A stretch of DNA of 64,000 bases from Plasmodium malariae. Taxonomy: Eukaryota; Apicomplexa; Aconoidasida; Haemosporida; Plasmodiidae. How positions within the stretch are numbered: position 1 is the stretch's first letter; the number at the start of each line of letters is the position of its first letter. Below are positions 23,505 to 35,468 of this stretch, in pieces. The notes under the pieces were generated by a model, which was not told the origin of the DNA, did no database searches, and saw only the letters and a program-made list of their open reading frames with translations. The position numbers and the translations under genes were made by a program. Location of the stretch: assembly GCF_900090045.1 (NCBI RefSeq), contig NC_041788.1, forward strand, positions 992,001-1,056,000, in the 5' to 3' direction.

Positions 23505-26500
23505 ATGACAGATAACGTGTCAAAGAATAAAGTTCATTTAAAAAATGTATTTAAATGCACAGACAAGAAAATAAAAATATTTAAGTATTATTTAAAGAGC
23601 AAGTTAAAAGTGAAATCCTATACACTGGGAGAATTTTCCCTTATGCATGATGAGAAATTTAGGAAAATATTTTTATCTAACATATTAAAAGATCATGTAA
23701 TAGCAAAAAAGAAAAAAGATAAGCTGTTTCTTATAAATGAAATAGTCATAGATAAAACATTTTTTCAAGATGATTTTTACTTTCAATATTTTTTAGAAAA
23801 TGTATTATTATTAGAAGACTTACTTTTGAAAAAGCTAGAAAACAATTTAAGGGAAGATTTTTTTTTTAAGGAAAAAAACTACTCCATATGTAATTGGAAG
23901 CAATGTTATAGTCATATAAAGAAAAAATTAAATGAAAAAGGAATAGACAAAAAAAGCAAAATATATAAAAATTCTGTTCTATTATTCAATTCTACCAAAT
24001 TTTCGTATGAAGACAAAAATTGTTGTGATTTCTTTTATAGTTTAAAAGTGTGGGATATATTTTTCAATTATGTATCTTTTGATTTCTTAAATTATTTATT
24101 GTCTAATACACTTATATTCATATCCGATTTTTTTTTTATTAACTCGTATGAAAGATCGACTGTTCAAAATTCCTTTTGCATAATTATCAGTCATATTGAA
24201 TTAAAATATGAAGACAGTAAAGAAATAGAACACAGATTATTTTCTAAAAAGAGAAAGCTATTTTACAATACCAAACAAGTAAAAATAATTTATGAAAAAG
24301 GGAATAAGAGACAAAGGAAACATGAACAGAAGATAATTAAAAAATATTCTATAAAAGATTATGCAATGAAAGAGGAGCAAAAATATGAAGGGGAACAACA
24401 ACAACAACAACAACAAGCAGACTGGACAAGAAATGTAATAGTAATAAAGAAGGATTTGGCAGTAGATAAAAATAAGGAAAGGATGAACAGAAATACAATT
24501 ATAAACCTATGTACAGTTAAGCGAGAGAAGGAAAATATATATGAGCAGGTAAGTAATGAGGGTAAGGAGTATGATATAAACATTTGTGAACACAAAAAGT
24601 GTAAGGTGAAATTTAATGGAGGGAAGTATTGGGAGAATTATGGGGAGAACCATGAGGAGAAGTTTGAGGAGAAGTACAAGACGAAATATGAGGAGCAGCA
24701 TGAAATGAAGTTTCAGGAGAAGTATGAACCGATGTATGGGACGAAGTGTGATACTCAGTTAAGTGAGCTGTGTGATGGGATAAAAAGCGAATTAAAAAAA
24801 GGAGAGAATGAAAACATGCAGGAAATTTTAATGAAGGAGAAGCAAAAGGAAAAAGAAGAAATTATGAATACACACCATTTTATGCGGCTTATGGGAAAAA
24901 GAAGAATAGAAGATACTGTTGGAGAAACAAAGACCTATGGAATAGTTAAGAAAAGAAAGGTTTTTAATCAGAACAATTTTGAAAAAAACGAAAGAAAAAT
25001 TGAACCACAAAATGTTTCAGAAAGAAATACATACGAGAGAAATAGTGTAGCAATAAACTTAAGGTTAAAGAAAAAATATAAATATTTATTTAAAAGGAGG
25101 AAAGAAGGTTTTACCGCTAGTCACTGCCATTCGTGCGAGAAGTACTTGTATTTAATTCAATGTAGTGGTAGGATTTTAAAGAATGAATTTCTAAAAGAGA
25201 TGAAAGAAATGCAAAAGGAGGAGGATGATAAAGGATGTAGGGGAGAAGCAAGGCAAAGCGAAATGAACAAAGTAACGGAGGTGGAGGAATGCAAGAGTGA
25301 ATCTTGGAAGAGAGGAATGAGCAGAGTAGTAGAGATGGAAGAATGTAGGAGTGAGGCTGGGCAAAGAGGAATGAACAGAGTAGTAGAGATGGAAGAATGT
25401 AGGAGTGAGGCTGGGCAAAGAGGAATGAACAGAGTAGTAGAGATGGAAGAATGTAGGAGTGAGGATGGTCAAAGAGGAATGAACATAGTAGTAGAGATGG
25501 AAGAATGTAGGAGTGAGGATGGGCAAAGAGGAATGAACAGAGTAGTAGAGATGAAAGAATGTAGGAATGAATCAGGGCAGAGGGGAACAAGCAGAGTAGA
25601 AGAGATGGAGGAAAGTGGGGAAGAAGCAGGGAAACAAGAAATGAGCAGAGTAGCGGAGGAGGAACAGAGTAGCAGTGAATCGGCGTGGGTGGAAGGCGAA
25701 AAAAGTAAAAGCAGTACAAAATTAAAGGAGATAAATACGAATAACTTACTGGAGATAGACTTATTTTTTGAGTCTGAAAAAAAAGAAGGGGAAGAGTTTA
25801 GTAATAATAATAGTAAGATGAAATATTCTTCTAATGAGGAAAAACAAGTTAGCGAAAAAAAAAAGTGGAATAAAATAATAATAAATAGAAATAATATTCT
25901 GCAGCATAATACAACTAATAAATATAAAAACTTTCTATTTAATAAATGGATAATTTTTGACAAAATAGAAAATACGTCTTTATTTATATATCATTTATTG
26001 AACTATATTTTTAAGTCAGATCAGAAATATTTTTTTCATAATAATTTTATAGACGAATATAAACAAAAAATTTCGAAACAAAGAAAATGCAACACAAAGA
26101 AAAATGATATATCTTTTATTATACTGAAGAAGGAAAATCAGTCACCTGGTATAAGAGAAAATAAAAAAAATAATAAAATATCTTCACGTTTGAAAAAAAC
26201 AAAAATCCTCAAGTATGTGTATTACCATTTTGAAGAATTTATAAATAACGTAAGGAGTACAAATTTTGAAAAAATATACAATAAATTTTTTCCAAAAAAT
26301 AAAATAAACAATAAAATAGTCAAAATTTTTAAGACAATAAAATCATTAATTATAAAAAAATATCGTATTATAAATATTAGAAAAAATCGGAAATTTTTAA
26401 AGCAAAAAACGTATGATTTTTTTTTTAAAAATTATAATTTTCTTTCTTTTTCTTTTAAAACTTATCATGTGATAGACTTTGTTGTATTTATTACTAAAAA

Positions 26501-29500
26501 ATGTGTACCTGTTAAGTTACTAGGCAATAGGCATAATTTCAAAATTTTTTTAAAAAATGTTAAAAATTTTTTATTATTTAATTATAAGGAGAGTTTTTCT
26601 ATGGATCAGGTTATGAAAAACATAAAAGTTAAAAATATTTTCCAGAAGGAATTAAATAAAGGTAATTGTAATATTAAGAAGTCGAGGGCAAAATTACAAA
26701 TTAGGAGAGATACACATATGGGAATCTCATTAACAAATGATTCTGAAAATGCATCAAATGGAAAGGATGATATAGAAAACGATAGAATGGATTTAAAAAA
26801 AAAAAAAAAAAAAGACACATTAATTAAATTTTGCTTGAATAAAAATTATCTTTTCGAAAAACTAAAAAGAAAATATAAGGTTAGCAAATATAAAAAAATT
26901 AATATTGCAATTCAAAAAAGACATCTTATGAACAGATTAATATATTTTCTCTTTAATTATTTTATTATGCCTTTAATTCGGAAATTTTTTTTCCTGACCA
27001 AGTCAGAACATACCATTTATAAAACGATCTTTTTTGATAGAAAAATATGGAACTATTTTACGAAAATTTCGAATTTTTGTTTGTATCATCAAACTTTTAC
27101 AAGTAAAAAATTGAAAAAAAAAAAGGAGAAAATCGAATATGCGGGGGAGGTTCAGATGAATATACAAAAAAGGAGAACAAATAAATTGAATAGGCGAAAA
27201 AAGAAAAGTTGTAATAAATTCGCCAGAAAGTTATCACGTAACAAGACAATAAGAGAGAAGGTGAAAAAATGTACTCCTTATGACGCAGTAAGTATCAGGG
27301 GGGAAATTTCACAATGGAACGATCTGCATAATAGAAAGGTTGACGAAAAAAAATGCATTGGACGATACTCTGCACTAATGGGCTTATGCCATGTAGCAGA
27401 CCACCCACGAGACAGAGCAAACAGAGTGAAAGAAGCGAACGGAATAAAAGAACCAACAAACTTTGTTAAGCCAAAAAAATTATACAAGTGCATAGATGAT
27501 TTATACAAGATAAAAGAGCTTAATAAGAAAAAGGTTAAACCTTATTTAAACAAGTTTTACTACAAAATGAGAAAGAAATATTTCTCAATAAGGAAAAAAT
27601 ATATTGCAAAAAAGGCGAAATTGATGCCTAGCTCGATAATACACTTCACTACTTATATTAATTTTTTGAACGACAAGGAGCAACTTTTGAGGTACGTAAG
27701 TAAAAGGTTTTTTAAACAAAAGAAAGTGAACTATGTTAGAATGTTTTACAAATTGGCTAAAAAGGTAAGAAAGAAAATTTGTAATATTAGTGGTAATGGA
27801 AGCGATATTAGAAGCGGCATTGGAAGAAATAGTGCTATCAGCAATGGCAGTAGGAGTGGCAATGGCAATAGGAGTGGCAATGGTTGTAGTAGTAGCAATG
27901 GTTGTAGTAGTAGCAGTTGCCTGCACGGTAATAATAAGCTGAAGCGTAAAAGACGCAGCTGCAGTGATGGGGCTAGCGGACTGAGAACAAATAAAAGGAA
28001 AAATTCACTTCTCGTTGTTGATGCTAACACGCTGTTTAATTTAAAAAAAAATAATGGCAAAATGGTATCCGAGATAAAGTGCATTAACGAATCAAGTGAT
28101 ACCTACAAACATAATGATAAAATCAAGAAAAAAATATACATTTATAAGTTAAAAAATATGATAGAGAAACGAAATTTTTACATTAAATTTAATTCAATTA
28201 ATAACTTTTTTTCAAAAAAATTAAGAATAAATTGGGTGCCAAAAAAGAAGAAAGGACTAAGACCTCTTATCAATCTTTCCACTTTAAACATTCCTGAATG
28301 TGTAAAAAATCGAATTAGAGAAATTTTGAAAAATAGGAAAAGTAGTGAATTTTATTTTCATAACATTCTGAATAATTTAGAAAGAGAAAAGGAAAAAAAT
28401 GTAAAAAATAGAAAAAAATATAATCGAAAAAATTATAATCCTTTATCTATAAATAATATTTGTAATTTTTCCTTAAAATGTTTAGGTAATGTAAGACATA
28501 ATAATAATAATTCATTATTTAAAAATACCTTAACAAAAACGAATGAAATAGAAGTAAAGTTAAAATTGTGGCTACATTATATAAAGAATTATTTTTATCA
28601 TAAGAAGAAAAATAAAAAGTTTATAAAAAACAAATTAAAAAATAAAAAAAAGGTATATGCATACATATGTGTCGGAGATTTTTCGAATTGTTATGAACAT
28701 ATCAATCATAATTATTTATTTAAAATTTTAAAAGATTTTTTACAAGATATTTCTAATTTTGAATTTATATATTTATTTAAAAGATCCTTTCGTTTATATA
28801 ATTCTCATTTAAATAATTCCCTACTAACTTATTATCCTGTTAATGTAAAAAGTTTTGGTCTACATTATATTAGAAACTTAAGAGAATTAATCATCAAATC
28901 GAATACACATTACTTCCATAATTTTTTACTCAAACAATTATTTAAAAGTACTTCGGCATCTGACTTTTATATTTTTGCTGATTCGTATAAAAGTGTCCTA
29001 GTAGAAAAGAGGGATATATTCATGACTATTATAACCATCATTAGGTATTATTACCTTAATATATATTTTAGCATAAAAGAAATAAAACTCAAAAGAAACA
29101 ATATATTTTATTTTCAAATATTTAAAGAGGATAAAAACAAAGACAACCACCTAAATATCTCTAACTTAATAGAAATGCAAAAGATTAGGAAATTCTACGT
29201 ACAGATAAGCCCAAAGGAGGTAAAGCAGCAAATAGGGCAGATACATGTACCAAACGGTGTAGAGAGGACAAAACAAGCTGGTGAATTGACAAAAATTGAT
29301 AGAGAACTATGCGAAGAGCTCAACATATATACTGCTTCTTCTACATCCTTTGTACCCACGGCTATGGGGGGAAGGAAAACCAATGCGAATGAAATGAATT
29401 CATTCTGCTTAACCAAAACGGAAGATACGTATGTATGTAGGATTTGTAAAGGTATAGACAACAGAAAAGATAGTGATAGAATAAACGATGCAGACAGTCA

Positions 29501-30388
29501 TAGTGATAGTAAGGCTAACACCACTTTGTTAGAAAAGTATAAAAGGGAGAACAATGACAACTGTGTGCCATTTTGTAGTAATAAAGATTTTTATACCTTA
29601 GATAAAACAGAAGAGACTAATAAAACATATTCACATAAAAATTTAACCTTTTTAGATAAAAAAATTATCAGCAATATATGTGGGTTGCCACAGGGATTTA
29701 GTTTGTCTAATATTTTGTGTTCCCTATATTATGCATATTTAGATAAAAATGATGAATTTCAAAATATACTACATTCAGATAAACAGAAATATAATAGATC
29801 TTATTTATGTAGGAGAATGGAAATGTGTGGTTATGAAAATTTGAATTCTCTTCTAATTAGATTTATAGACGATTTTTTATTTATTACACTTAATAAAAAT
29901 CATATGAAGAATTTTAAAAACTTGTTACTGAAAAAAAAAATTTGGGGAAGGAATATCAATTCTTCAAAAACGAAGATTTTCAAATTTCCATTAATTTATA
30001 AAAATGAATTACTAACGTATGACATGGGTACAGAACAGGAGAAAAATAAAAGAGCTATAAAAATAGAAAAGAAAAAAAAAAAAAAAAGAGAAAAAAAAGC
30101 AGAAGAAAAAATAGAAAAAATAAAAGAAACAAATTTCACTTGGGTTTCATCACAACCATATAAAACGTTCATCATGTGTAAAACTGGGTCTCCATTAAGT
30201 AGTGAAGGGAATAGTATGGTAAGTTTTTCTACCGGCACTACTATATGCAGCCGCGCTGGGAAGGGCGATATACATAGCTCTAATAATTTTACTTTAGAAT
30301 GCGAGAAGGGTGAAGGTCTGATACATGGGGAAAAAACGAGCAAGACTGATAGCACGTGTAACATGAGTAATACTAACATGGAGAAAGG

Positions 30389-30421
<33 letters not shown>

Positions 30422-31393
30422 GGAAAAAGCCTCTCAGTACCCGAAATTAAGGAAGCCATCAAACTGCTGTATAAGAAAAGGAAAAGACTGACCGGAATTT
30501 GCCATGAAGAGAAAAGGATTAAATTTAAAAAGTATATCAAAAGATTGAAAAAGTTAAGAAGAAAAGAGGGCAAAAGAGCCAAAAGGAGTAACAGGAGCGG
30601 TAACCTAAATAACTCCACAGAGGATATTGCTACTATCACCCCTGTTCCATCCGTAGAGTGGCTTAACAACTCGTACACATTTGATTTCGTAAATAACTGT
30701 ATTCATAGTACATCCTACCTGTGGAAAAATAAAAAGGATGCAACAATCAGAAATCACGTGCACTTGAATAATGTAATTATAGAAAAAGGTAACAAGATAA
30801 ATTTCATGAAATTATTAGTAGAAAATAGAATAATACGAAATGTCATATCAAAACAAAAAAGAAATAAATCGTTATATAAAAATAAGCAGAATATTTATTT
30901 CTGTTATAAAAATTGTTTTATTTTATTAAAAACGTCTATATTAAAATTTATTTGTTCCATTAAGACTTTGAAAAAATTGTTTAATGCTTTTTATAATGCC
31001 AACTATAATATCAAATTTATACTACACCTTATTACGTATATGAAAAAATCTCTTGTGAAAAATAAAAAGTTAAAATTTGTTAAATTATTTTTAATTGAAA
31101 CTGCCATAGAATCATTGCTATATGCTAAAGTCTTTGTTCCAAATAATTATGCTTACTACCCTTGCCTCAAACTGCTCAAAAAAATTAAAAGAAGACTAAT
31201 ACGTACATACAAAAGAAGAAACAAAAATAAGGAGCTCTTATCTCACTTTTATAATTTATTTTATCTTATCAAACAAGAGTTGTTTAATTCGTGGCCATAC
31301 ATGTTTAAAATTCGGAAGTCCAACGGGAAAAAAAAAAAAAAAAAAAAAAAAGGAAGAAAAGTGGCGAAAACAGGAAAAACAAACAAAACGTGA
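23505..31393 (+). CDS. TERT: Telomerase reverse transcriptase (frame change at a poly-A run)
   Basis: This is the catalytic subunit of telomerase, a nuclear enzyme that adds telomere repeats from an RNA template. The chosen start is MTDNVSKNK at 23505; the upstream in-frame codons are only a poly-T run. Motifs appear in the TERT order. The T-like motif is FFLTKSEHTIYKTIFFDRK (residue about 1155). Motif 1/2 is NWVPKKKKGLRPLINLST (about 1576). Motif A is YICVGDFSNCYEHI (about 1722, catalytic Asp). Motif B' is CGLPQGFSLSNILCSLYY (about 2059), motif C is LIRFIDDFLFIT (about 2117, Asp-Asp), and motif D is GRNINSSKTKIF. About 330 residues lie between A and B', an expanded fingers insertion. The frame changes by -1 across 29 A (30389-30417). 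Beyond it, the open frame from 30419 (SGKSLSVPEIKEAIKLLYKK) carries the thumb-like C terminus to a stop at 31393. The total is about 2,630 residues, in line with the known huge Plasmodium TERT. Confidence 0.93.
25290..25610 (+). repeat. In-frame 54-base repeat inside TERT
   Basis: About six copies of an 18-residue unit (RGMNRVVEMEECRSEAGQ and variants), degenerating at both ends. It lies in the N-terminal half of TERT, upstream of all catalytic motifs, and is probably a disordered, length-variable insert. Confidence 0.95.
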
Positions 31394-32373
31394 ATAAGAA
31401 GAAAAAGGATGAAGAAGCGAAAGGGGAAGGAGAAGAGGAAAAGTAAAAGAGGAAAAGTAAAAGAGGAAAAGTAAAAGAAAAAAAGTAAAAGAAAAAAAGT
31501 AAAAGAAAAAAAGTAAAAGAAAAAAAGTAAAAGAAAAAAAGTAAAAGCAAAAAAGTAAAAGAGGAAAAGTAAAAGAGGAAAAGAAAAAATGGAAAAGAAG
31601 AAATGGAAAAGAAGAAATGGAAAAATATGAAGAATAATAAGAAAAACATATTTGTTATTCATCCGAGCGACGCTAGCAGGTCCACACATGCACACACACT
31701 ACACATATACAATTGTCCTTAAAAAAGTTCAATGTATTAAAAAAAAAAAAAAAAAAGGGATAGAACAAGGAAAAGAAATTTATCACAAGTATGCGTATGT
31801 GCCCATTCACCCAGACACAGGCACATACACATATATATATATATATGTTCACGCACGAGAAACAAATTTTTTTTTTTTTTTTGGACATACTCCCAGAATG
31901 AAAAAAAATTTTACAAAAACATTTTAAAATGTTATATTTTTTAGTTGAAAAATATTCTTTCGTTGACCGTATTTAAATGATCCATCATATTTACAAAATT
32001 TATATCCTTTTATATTTGTTTTGTAAGAAGTGCATATTTCGTCTTTTTAACCGTCACTTGTTTTAGGCGTTCCGGATTTTGCGCCATTGGAAACAAGCTT
32101 TTGGCATTTACCATTCAGCATTTCGCATTTTGAATGTTATATTTTGTATTTTTTTTTTTTTTTTCTTTATTACCAAATGAGGTATATAAATATATTTGAC
32201 ATAATATGGACTGCTCAACTGACACTCATTTGTCACTTGTTTAATTCTCATGTGGTAAAATAAAAAGAACCTCAAGTGGTTTCACCAGTTGGCGATATCT
32301 CCATCACTATGCTGCCATTAATATTCTGTTAATATGCTGCTAATGTGCTTCTAATATGCCGCTTCCATCCCGC
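31394..32373. other. Convergent spacer between TERT and the macro-domain gene
   Basis: The left part (about 31435-31585) is an array of 10-12 base units of the type AAAAGTAAAAGAGG/AAAAAG. The rest is AT-rich with poly-A, TA and poly-T tracts. No gene is seen. Both flanking genes must end their transcripts here. Confidence 0.6.
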
Positions 32374-33798
32374 CTACAAGCGCGGTTTCGTTTCCAGTGA
32401 AATGTTAGAAATACTTTTGAGGGCCTGCAATTTTCCGTTTCGTCCAACCCTAATATTCACCAGTCCCTTTTTGTTAATATTGTAAAGAGTATGTGAAATA
32501 CCTTTGTAGTAGTAAGGCTTAGATTTATACTGATAGGAGCTGGGTTGACCTGAATTTTTGTAAAGAAGAAATGGATTTGGTTCAATTACTCTTGAGGCCC
32601 TCCATTTGAATGGTCTAATATTACTATAATAATTTTGTAGTTTTCTTCTAATTATACCATGATATTTTTTAAAAGAAATTTTACTTTGTTTTCGGCAAAA
32701 ATAAACAACATTAGAAGGTATTTCTAAAAGGCGTCTATTAACAGTATTCCAGTATTTCGGAGCAGGCACCACTTTTTTATTAGGCAGATAATTTCTTGAT
32801 ACGTCTTCAAGAGCCTCACTAAATAATTTACAAGTACTTAAATCTTTATCTACAAATGATATTGAATTTAAGTTATATATTGGAATGGTATTATATAACT
32901 GTAACAAACATTCTGCACATTCCTCAATCAAAATAATACTAGAATTAGTAGGGGTATAACCATAAATACCTGACGATATGTCAGGTAAAATAATTGAAGA
33001 AATACATAATTCATTTAATTGTTTTAAAACATTTGAAAATGCATATCTTAATTTATTGGATGATACGTAAGTATTTCCTTGCCAATAATATGGCATTATT
33101 AAAAATGCTAACAATTTTACTTTATCACTAACATTATATGGTTTTGTTAATATAACATCACCTATTTGTAATTTTTTAGAATTTTCTACTAACTCTTTAA
33201 ATCCTTTTTCTGAATTTATTACAGTCATTCCATTTATATATTCTTCTTTATGTTCATTTAATGTGTCAATTCTCTTCTTAATTAAACTCTTTATAGATAC
33301 AAAAATTTCCTTTACTAATTCTCTCCCTCCTTTTTGCAATACATATGCTCCAAATCCGCTTAAGGGTATAAAATTCGAAACCATCGGTACAATCATGCAA
33401 TCTGCCTCTTCTTCTAATATATCATTATGTATTATTTTTACGCAGCCAAATTCGTCTAAAGTCATACTCTTCATTTCGTGCTCGTACTTGTTTTCTGCTA
33501 CCTGCATATCTAACAAATTTTCATCATCTGCATTATCGGTGTGATGGGAGTGATAGTCATAGTTTAAACCGTTATCCTTTACTCCTCTTAAAAAAAACAA
33601 ATCGTTTATTTCGCTTTTCTTATTTGGGAATATTTCTTTCATTACACTTCTATTCTTACCTTCTAGAGCATCCAATGATCTAACATAATCCTTGTGATAC
33701 TTCAAAGCTCTGTCATTTATCGTTTTCAATTTTTTGGTCAAGTAGGAGCTACCGAACCTTCTTTTTTCGATAGATAGAATTTTCATCCATTCACCCAT
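32374..33798 (-). CDS. Macro-domain protein with a basic C-terminal extension
   Basis: This is a single exon of 474 residues from the ATG at 33798 (MGEWMKILSIEKRR). Residues about 115-330 resemble an ADP-ribose-binding macro domain. The first strand and loop read VKIIHNDILEEEADCMIVP, followed by SGFGAYVLQKGG. Later come IGDVILTKPYN, then SIILPDISSGIYGYTP matching the second binding loop, and a final strand SISFVDKDLS. The usual NAAN and GGGV residues of the first loop are replaced (PMVSN, SGFGA), so binding or hydrolysis may be altered or lost. About 130 basic, Tyr-rich residues follow (KYWNTVNRRLLEIPSNV onward), unlike any domain I know. The N terminus is basic and could be an organelle-targeting sequence. 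The domain call is from motif order; the role is unknown. Confidence 0.75.
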   Translation of the reverse strand: MGEWMKILSIEKRRFGSSYLTKKLKTINDRALKYHKDYVRSLDALEGKNRSVMKEIFPNKKSEINDLFFLRGVKDNGLNYDYHSHHTDNADDENLLDMQVAENKYEHEMKSMTLDEFGCVKIIHNDILEEEADCMIVPMVSNFIPLSGFGAYVLQKGGRELVKEIFVSIKSLIKKRIDTLNEHKEEYINGMTVINSEKGFKELVENSKKLQIGDVILTKPYNVSDKVKLLAFLIMPYYWQGNTYVSSNKLRYAFSNVLKQLNELCISSIILPDISSGIYGYTPTNSSIILIEECAECLLQLYNTIPIYNLNSISFVDKDLSTCKLFSEALEDVSRNYLPNKKVVPAPKYWNTVNRRLLEIPSNVVYFCRKQSKISFKKYHGIIRRKLQNYYSNIRPFKWRASRVIEPNPFLLYKNSGQPSSYQYKSKPYYYKGISHTLYNINKKGLVNIRVGRNGKLQALKSISNISLETKPRL

Positions 33799-33894
33799 TT
33801 TCAATATTGCTTCGGAATCTTCTCCTCTATTTCGTAACTGGTACCTTCTGCTTTTTATTTATTTTTCAACTTGAAACTATTCAAGTGTGAAATT

Positions 33895-34068
33895 TGTACG
33901 TTTGTACATTTATACGTTTGTACATTTGTACGTTTGTACATTTGTACGTTTGTACATTTGTACGTTTGTACATTTGTACGTATGTACATTTGTACGTTTG
34001 TACATTTGTACGTTTGTACATTTGTACGTTTGTACATTTGTATGTTTGTACCTTTCTACCTTTGTACG
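33895..34068. repeat. 16-base minisatellite TTTGTACATTTGTACG
   Basis: About ten copies of a 16-base unit with few changes lie about 100 bases upstream of the macro-domain gene start. The unit contains two GTAC palindromes. Reading frames through it are repeat artefacts (Cys/Thr/Phe/Val). Confidence 0.95.
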
Positions 34069-34777
34069 TTTTATTTTTTTTTTTTTCCTTTTCTTTTTAT
34101 CTCTTGCAAATTTTTATCCTTTAAAAAATTGTCAAGCACACATCTGCTATAACATTACTATTATTTTGCAAAAAAAGAAAAGGTGTGTGCTCTTTAGCTT
34201 GCAGTTGTATTACTCTTCCCTTATTCCTTTTTTCTACAATTTAAAATAGTCATTGCATTATATTCAATACATTACAATGAATACATAATAATTTATGTAT
34301 TTATTTTATATTTTTTTTATATCATTTTATTTTTATCCTTTTTTTTTTTATCTCTATTTATTCATTAATTTCGACTTGTTTGATCATTTATTCTTTAAAA
34401 TGTACTTGTTAAGTCTTTTAAAGAAATAATAAATACAAAATTGATAATGCTATGTGTTTAAAAAATTATTAATGAAAAAAATTATTTTTTATATACATAT
34501 ATATATATAAAAGTAAAATACAAAATAAAAAGGAGAAAAAAAGGATACAATATTATATATATAGCATATATATGCTTAAGGAAAATAAAAATGACAAATA
34601 ATAAAAAGATAAAAGTGGAAATTTTAGCTTATTGAAATAGTATAACATTTAAATAAAAAGTTTTATTCGTGATAGTTGAATTAAGCATGATTTTGTTACG
34701 ATAGAGCAATATTGCCGTTACATTCGTTTACATATAAGCAAATGTATTCACAGACGAATACATATATATATAAATAA

Positions 34778-34822
<45 letters not shown>

Positions 34823-34974
34823 TATGTGCACAGAAATATGTAGTCATGTATATATTTATGTATGTGCACGCGCGCACATGTAGAACTGCTTAACGCATGG
34901 AAGGATTAAAAACGGATTGTATTATATTCTTAGAACAGTTATTTCCTTGCCTGTTCTTAAATAACTACAATAGT
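34069..34974. other. Spacer, no gene seen
   Basis: AT-rich sequence with poly-T, a long TA tract at about 34755-34820 and TA-rich flanks. It lies upstream of the macro gene and downstream of the IF1-like gene. Confidence 0.6.
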
Positions 34975-35205
34975 TCATTTATCCAACATTTTTCTATATC
35001 CATTTAATTCAAATACTCTAATTACATCTCTAATAACATCATTGTTATCCATTCCTTTTATACCATATTTTGAAAAAACAAGAGATAAATCATTCGATAA
35101 ATTACATAGTCCACTTTCCACATCAGAATAATTGTACTCAGGGTTAATATCAGGGTTATTTTTTAGTAAATTTCTTAATAAAGCTTCATCTACAAATAAA
35201 GATAT

Positions 35206-35236
<31 letters not shown>

Positions 35237-35468
35237 AAAAAAAAAAATACTGAGTGGTTGTGCATACATATCCATATAAGCATTTTTACGTAGAATGCAG
35301 AAATAAATTACCTTCCTTCTTAAAATAAACTGCTTCTTCGGACGTTCTATTAGTATCGAGGAATTTTACACCTCCAAATTTTTTCTTACACATAAACTTT
35401 ATATTAATGGTAACATTGTCATTTACTTTACTTTTGATAAAGATTTTTCTAGCAATTGTAGGTACCAT
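34975..35468 (-). CDS. IF1-like mitochondrial ATPase inhibitor candidate, two exons
   Basis: Exon 1 is 35468-35312 (phase 1, donor GTAATT) and exon 2 is 35189-34975 (acceptor TTTGTAG after poly-T); together they give 123 residues. The N terminus MVPTIARKIFIKSKV is basic and suits a mitochondrial presequence. The exon junction yields RTSEEAVYFKKEDEALLRNL. This matches the IF1 inhibitory core pattern R-x6-YF-x4-E followed by spaced leucines, as in yeast and mammalian IF1 that stop reverse rotation of the F1 ATPase. The 60-residue C-terminal part (NPDINPEYNYSDV to GYRKMLDK) is not like the coiled coil of animal IF1. The gene model is strong, because the phases agree and both splice sites are good. 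The family call is tentative. Confidence 0.6.

Noticed and set aside
25117..25963. Leu/Ser/His-rich minus-strand frames inside TERT
   Set aside because: Shadows of the TERT repeat; TERT motifs fix the coding strand.
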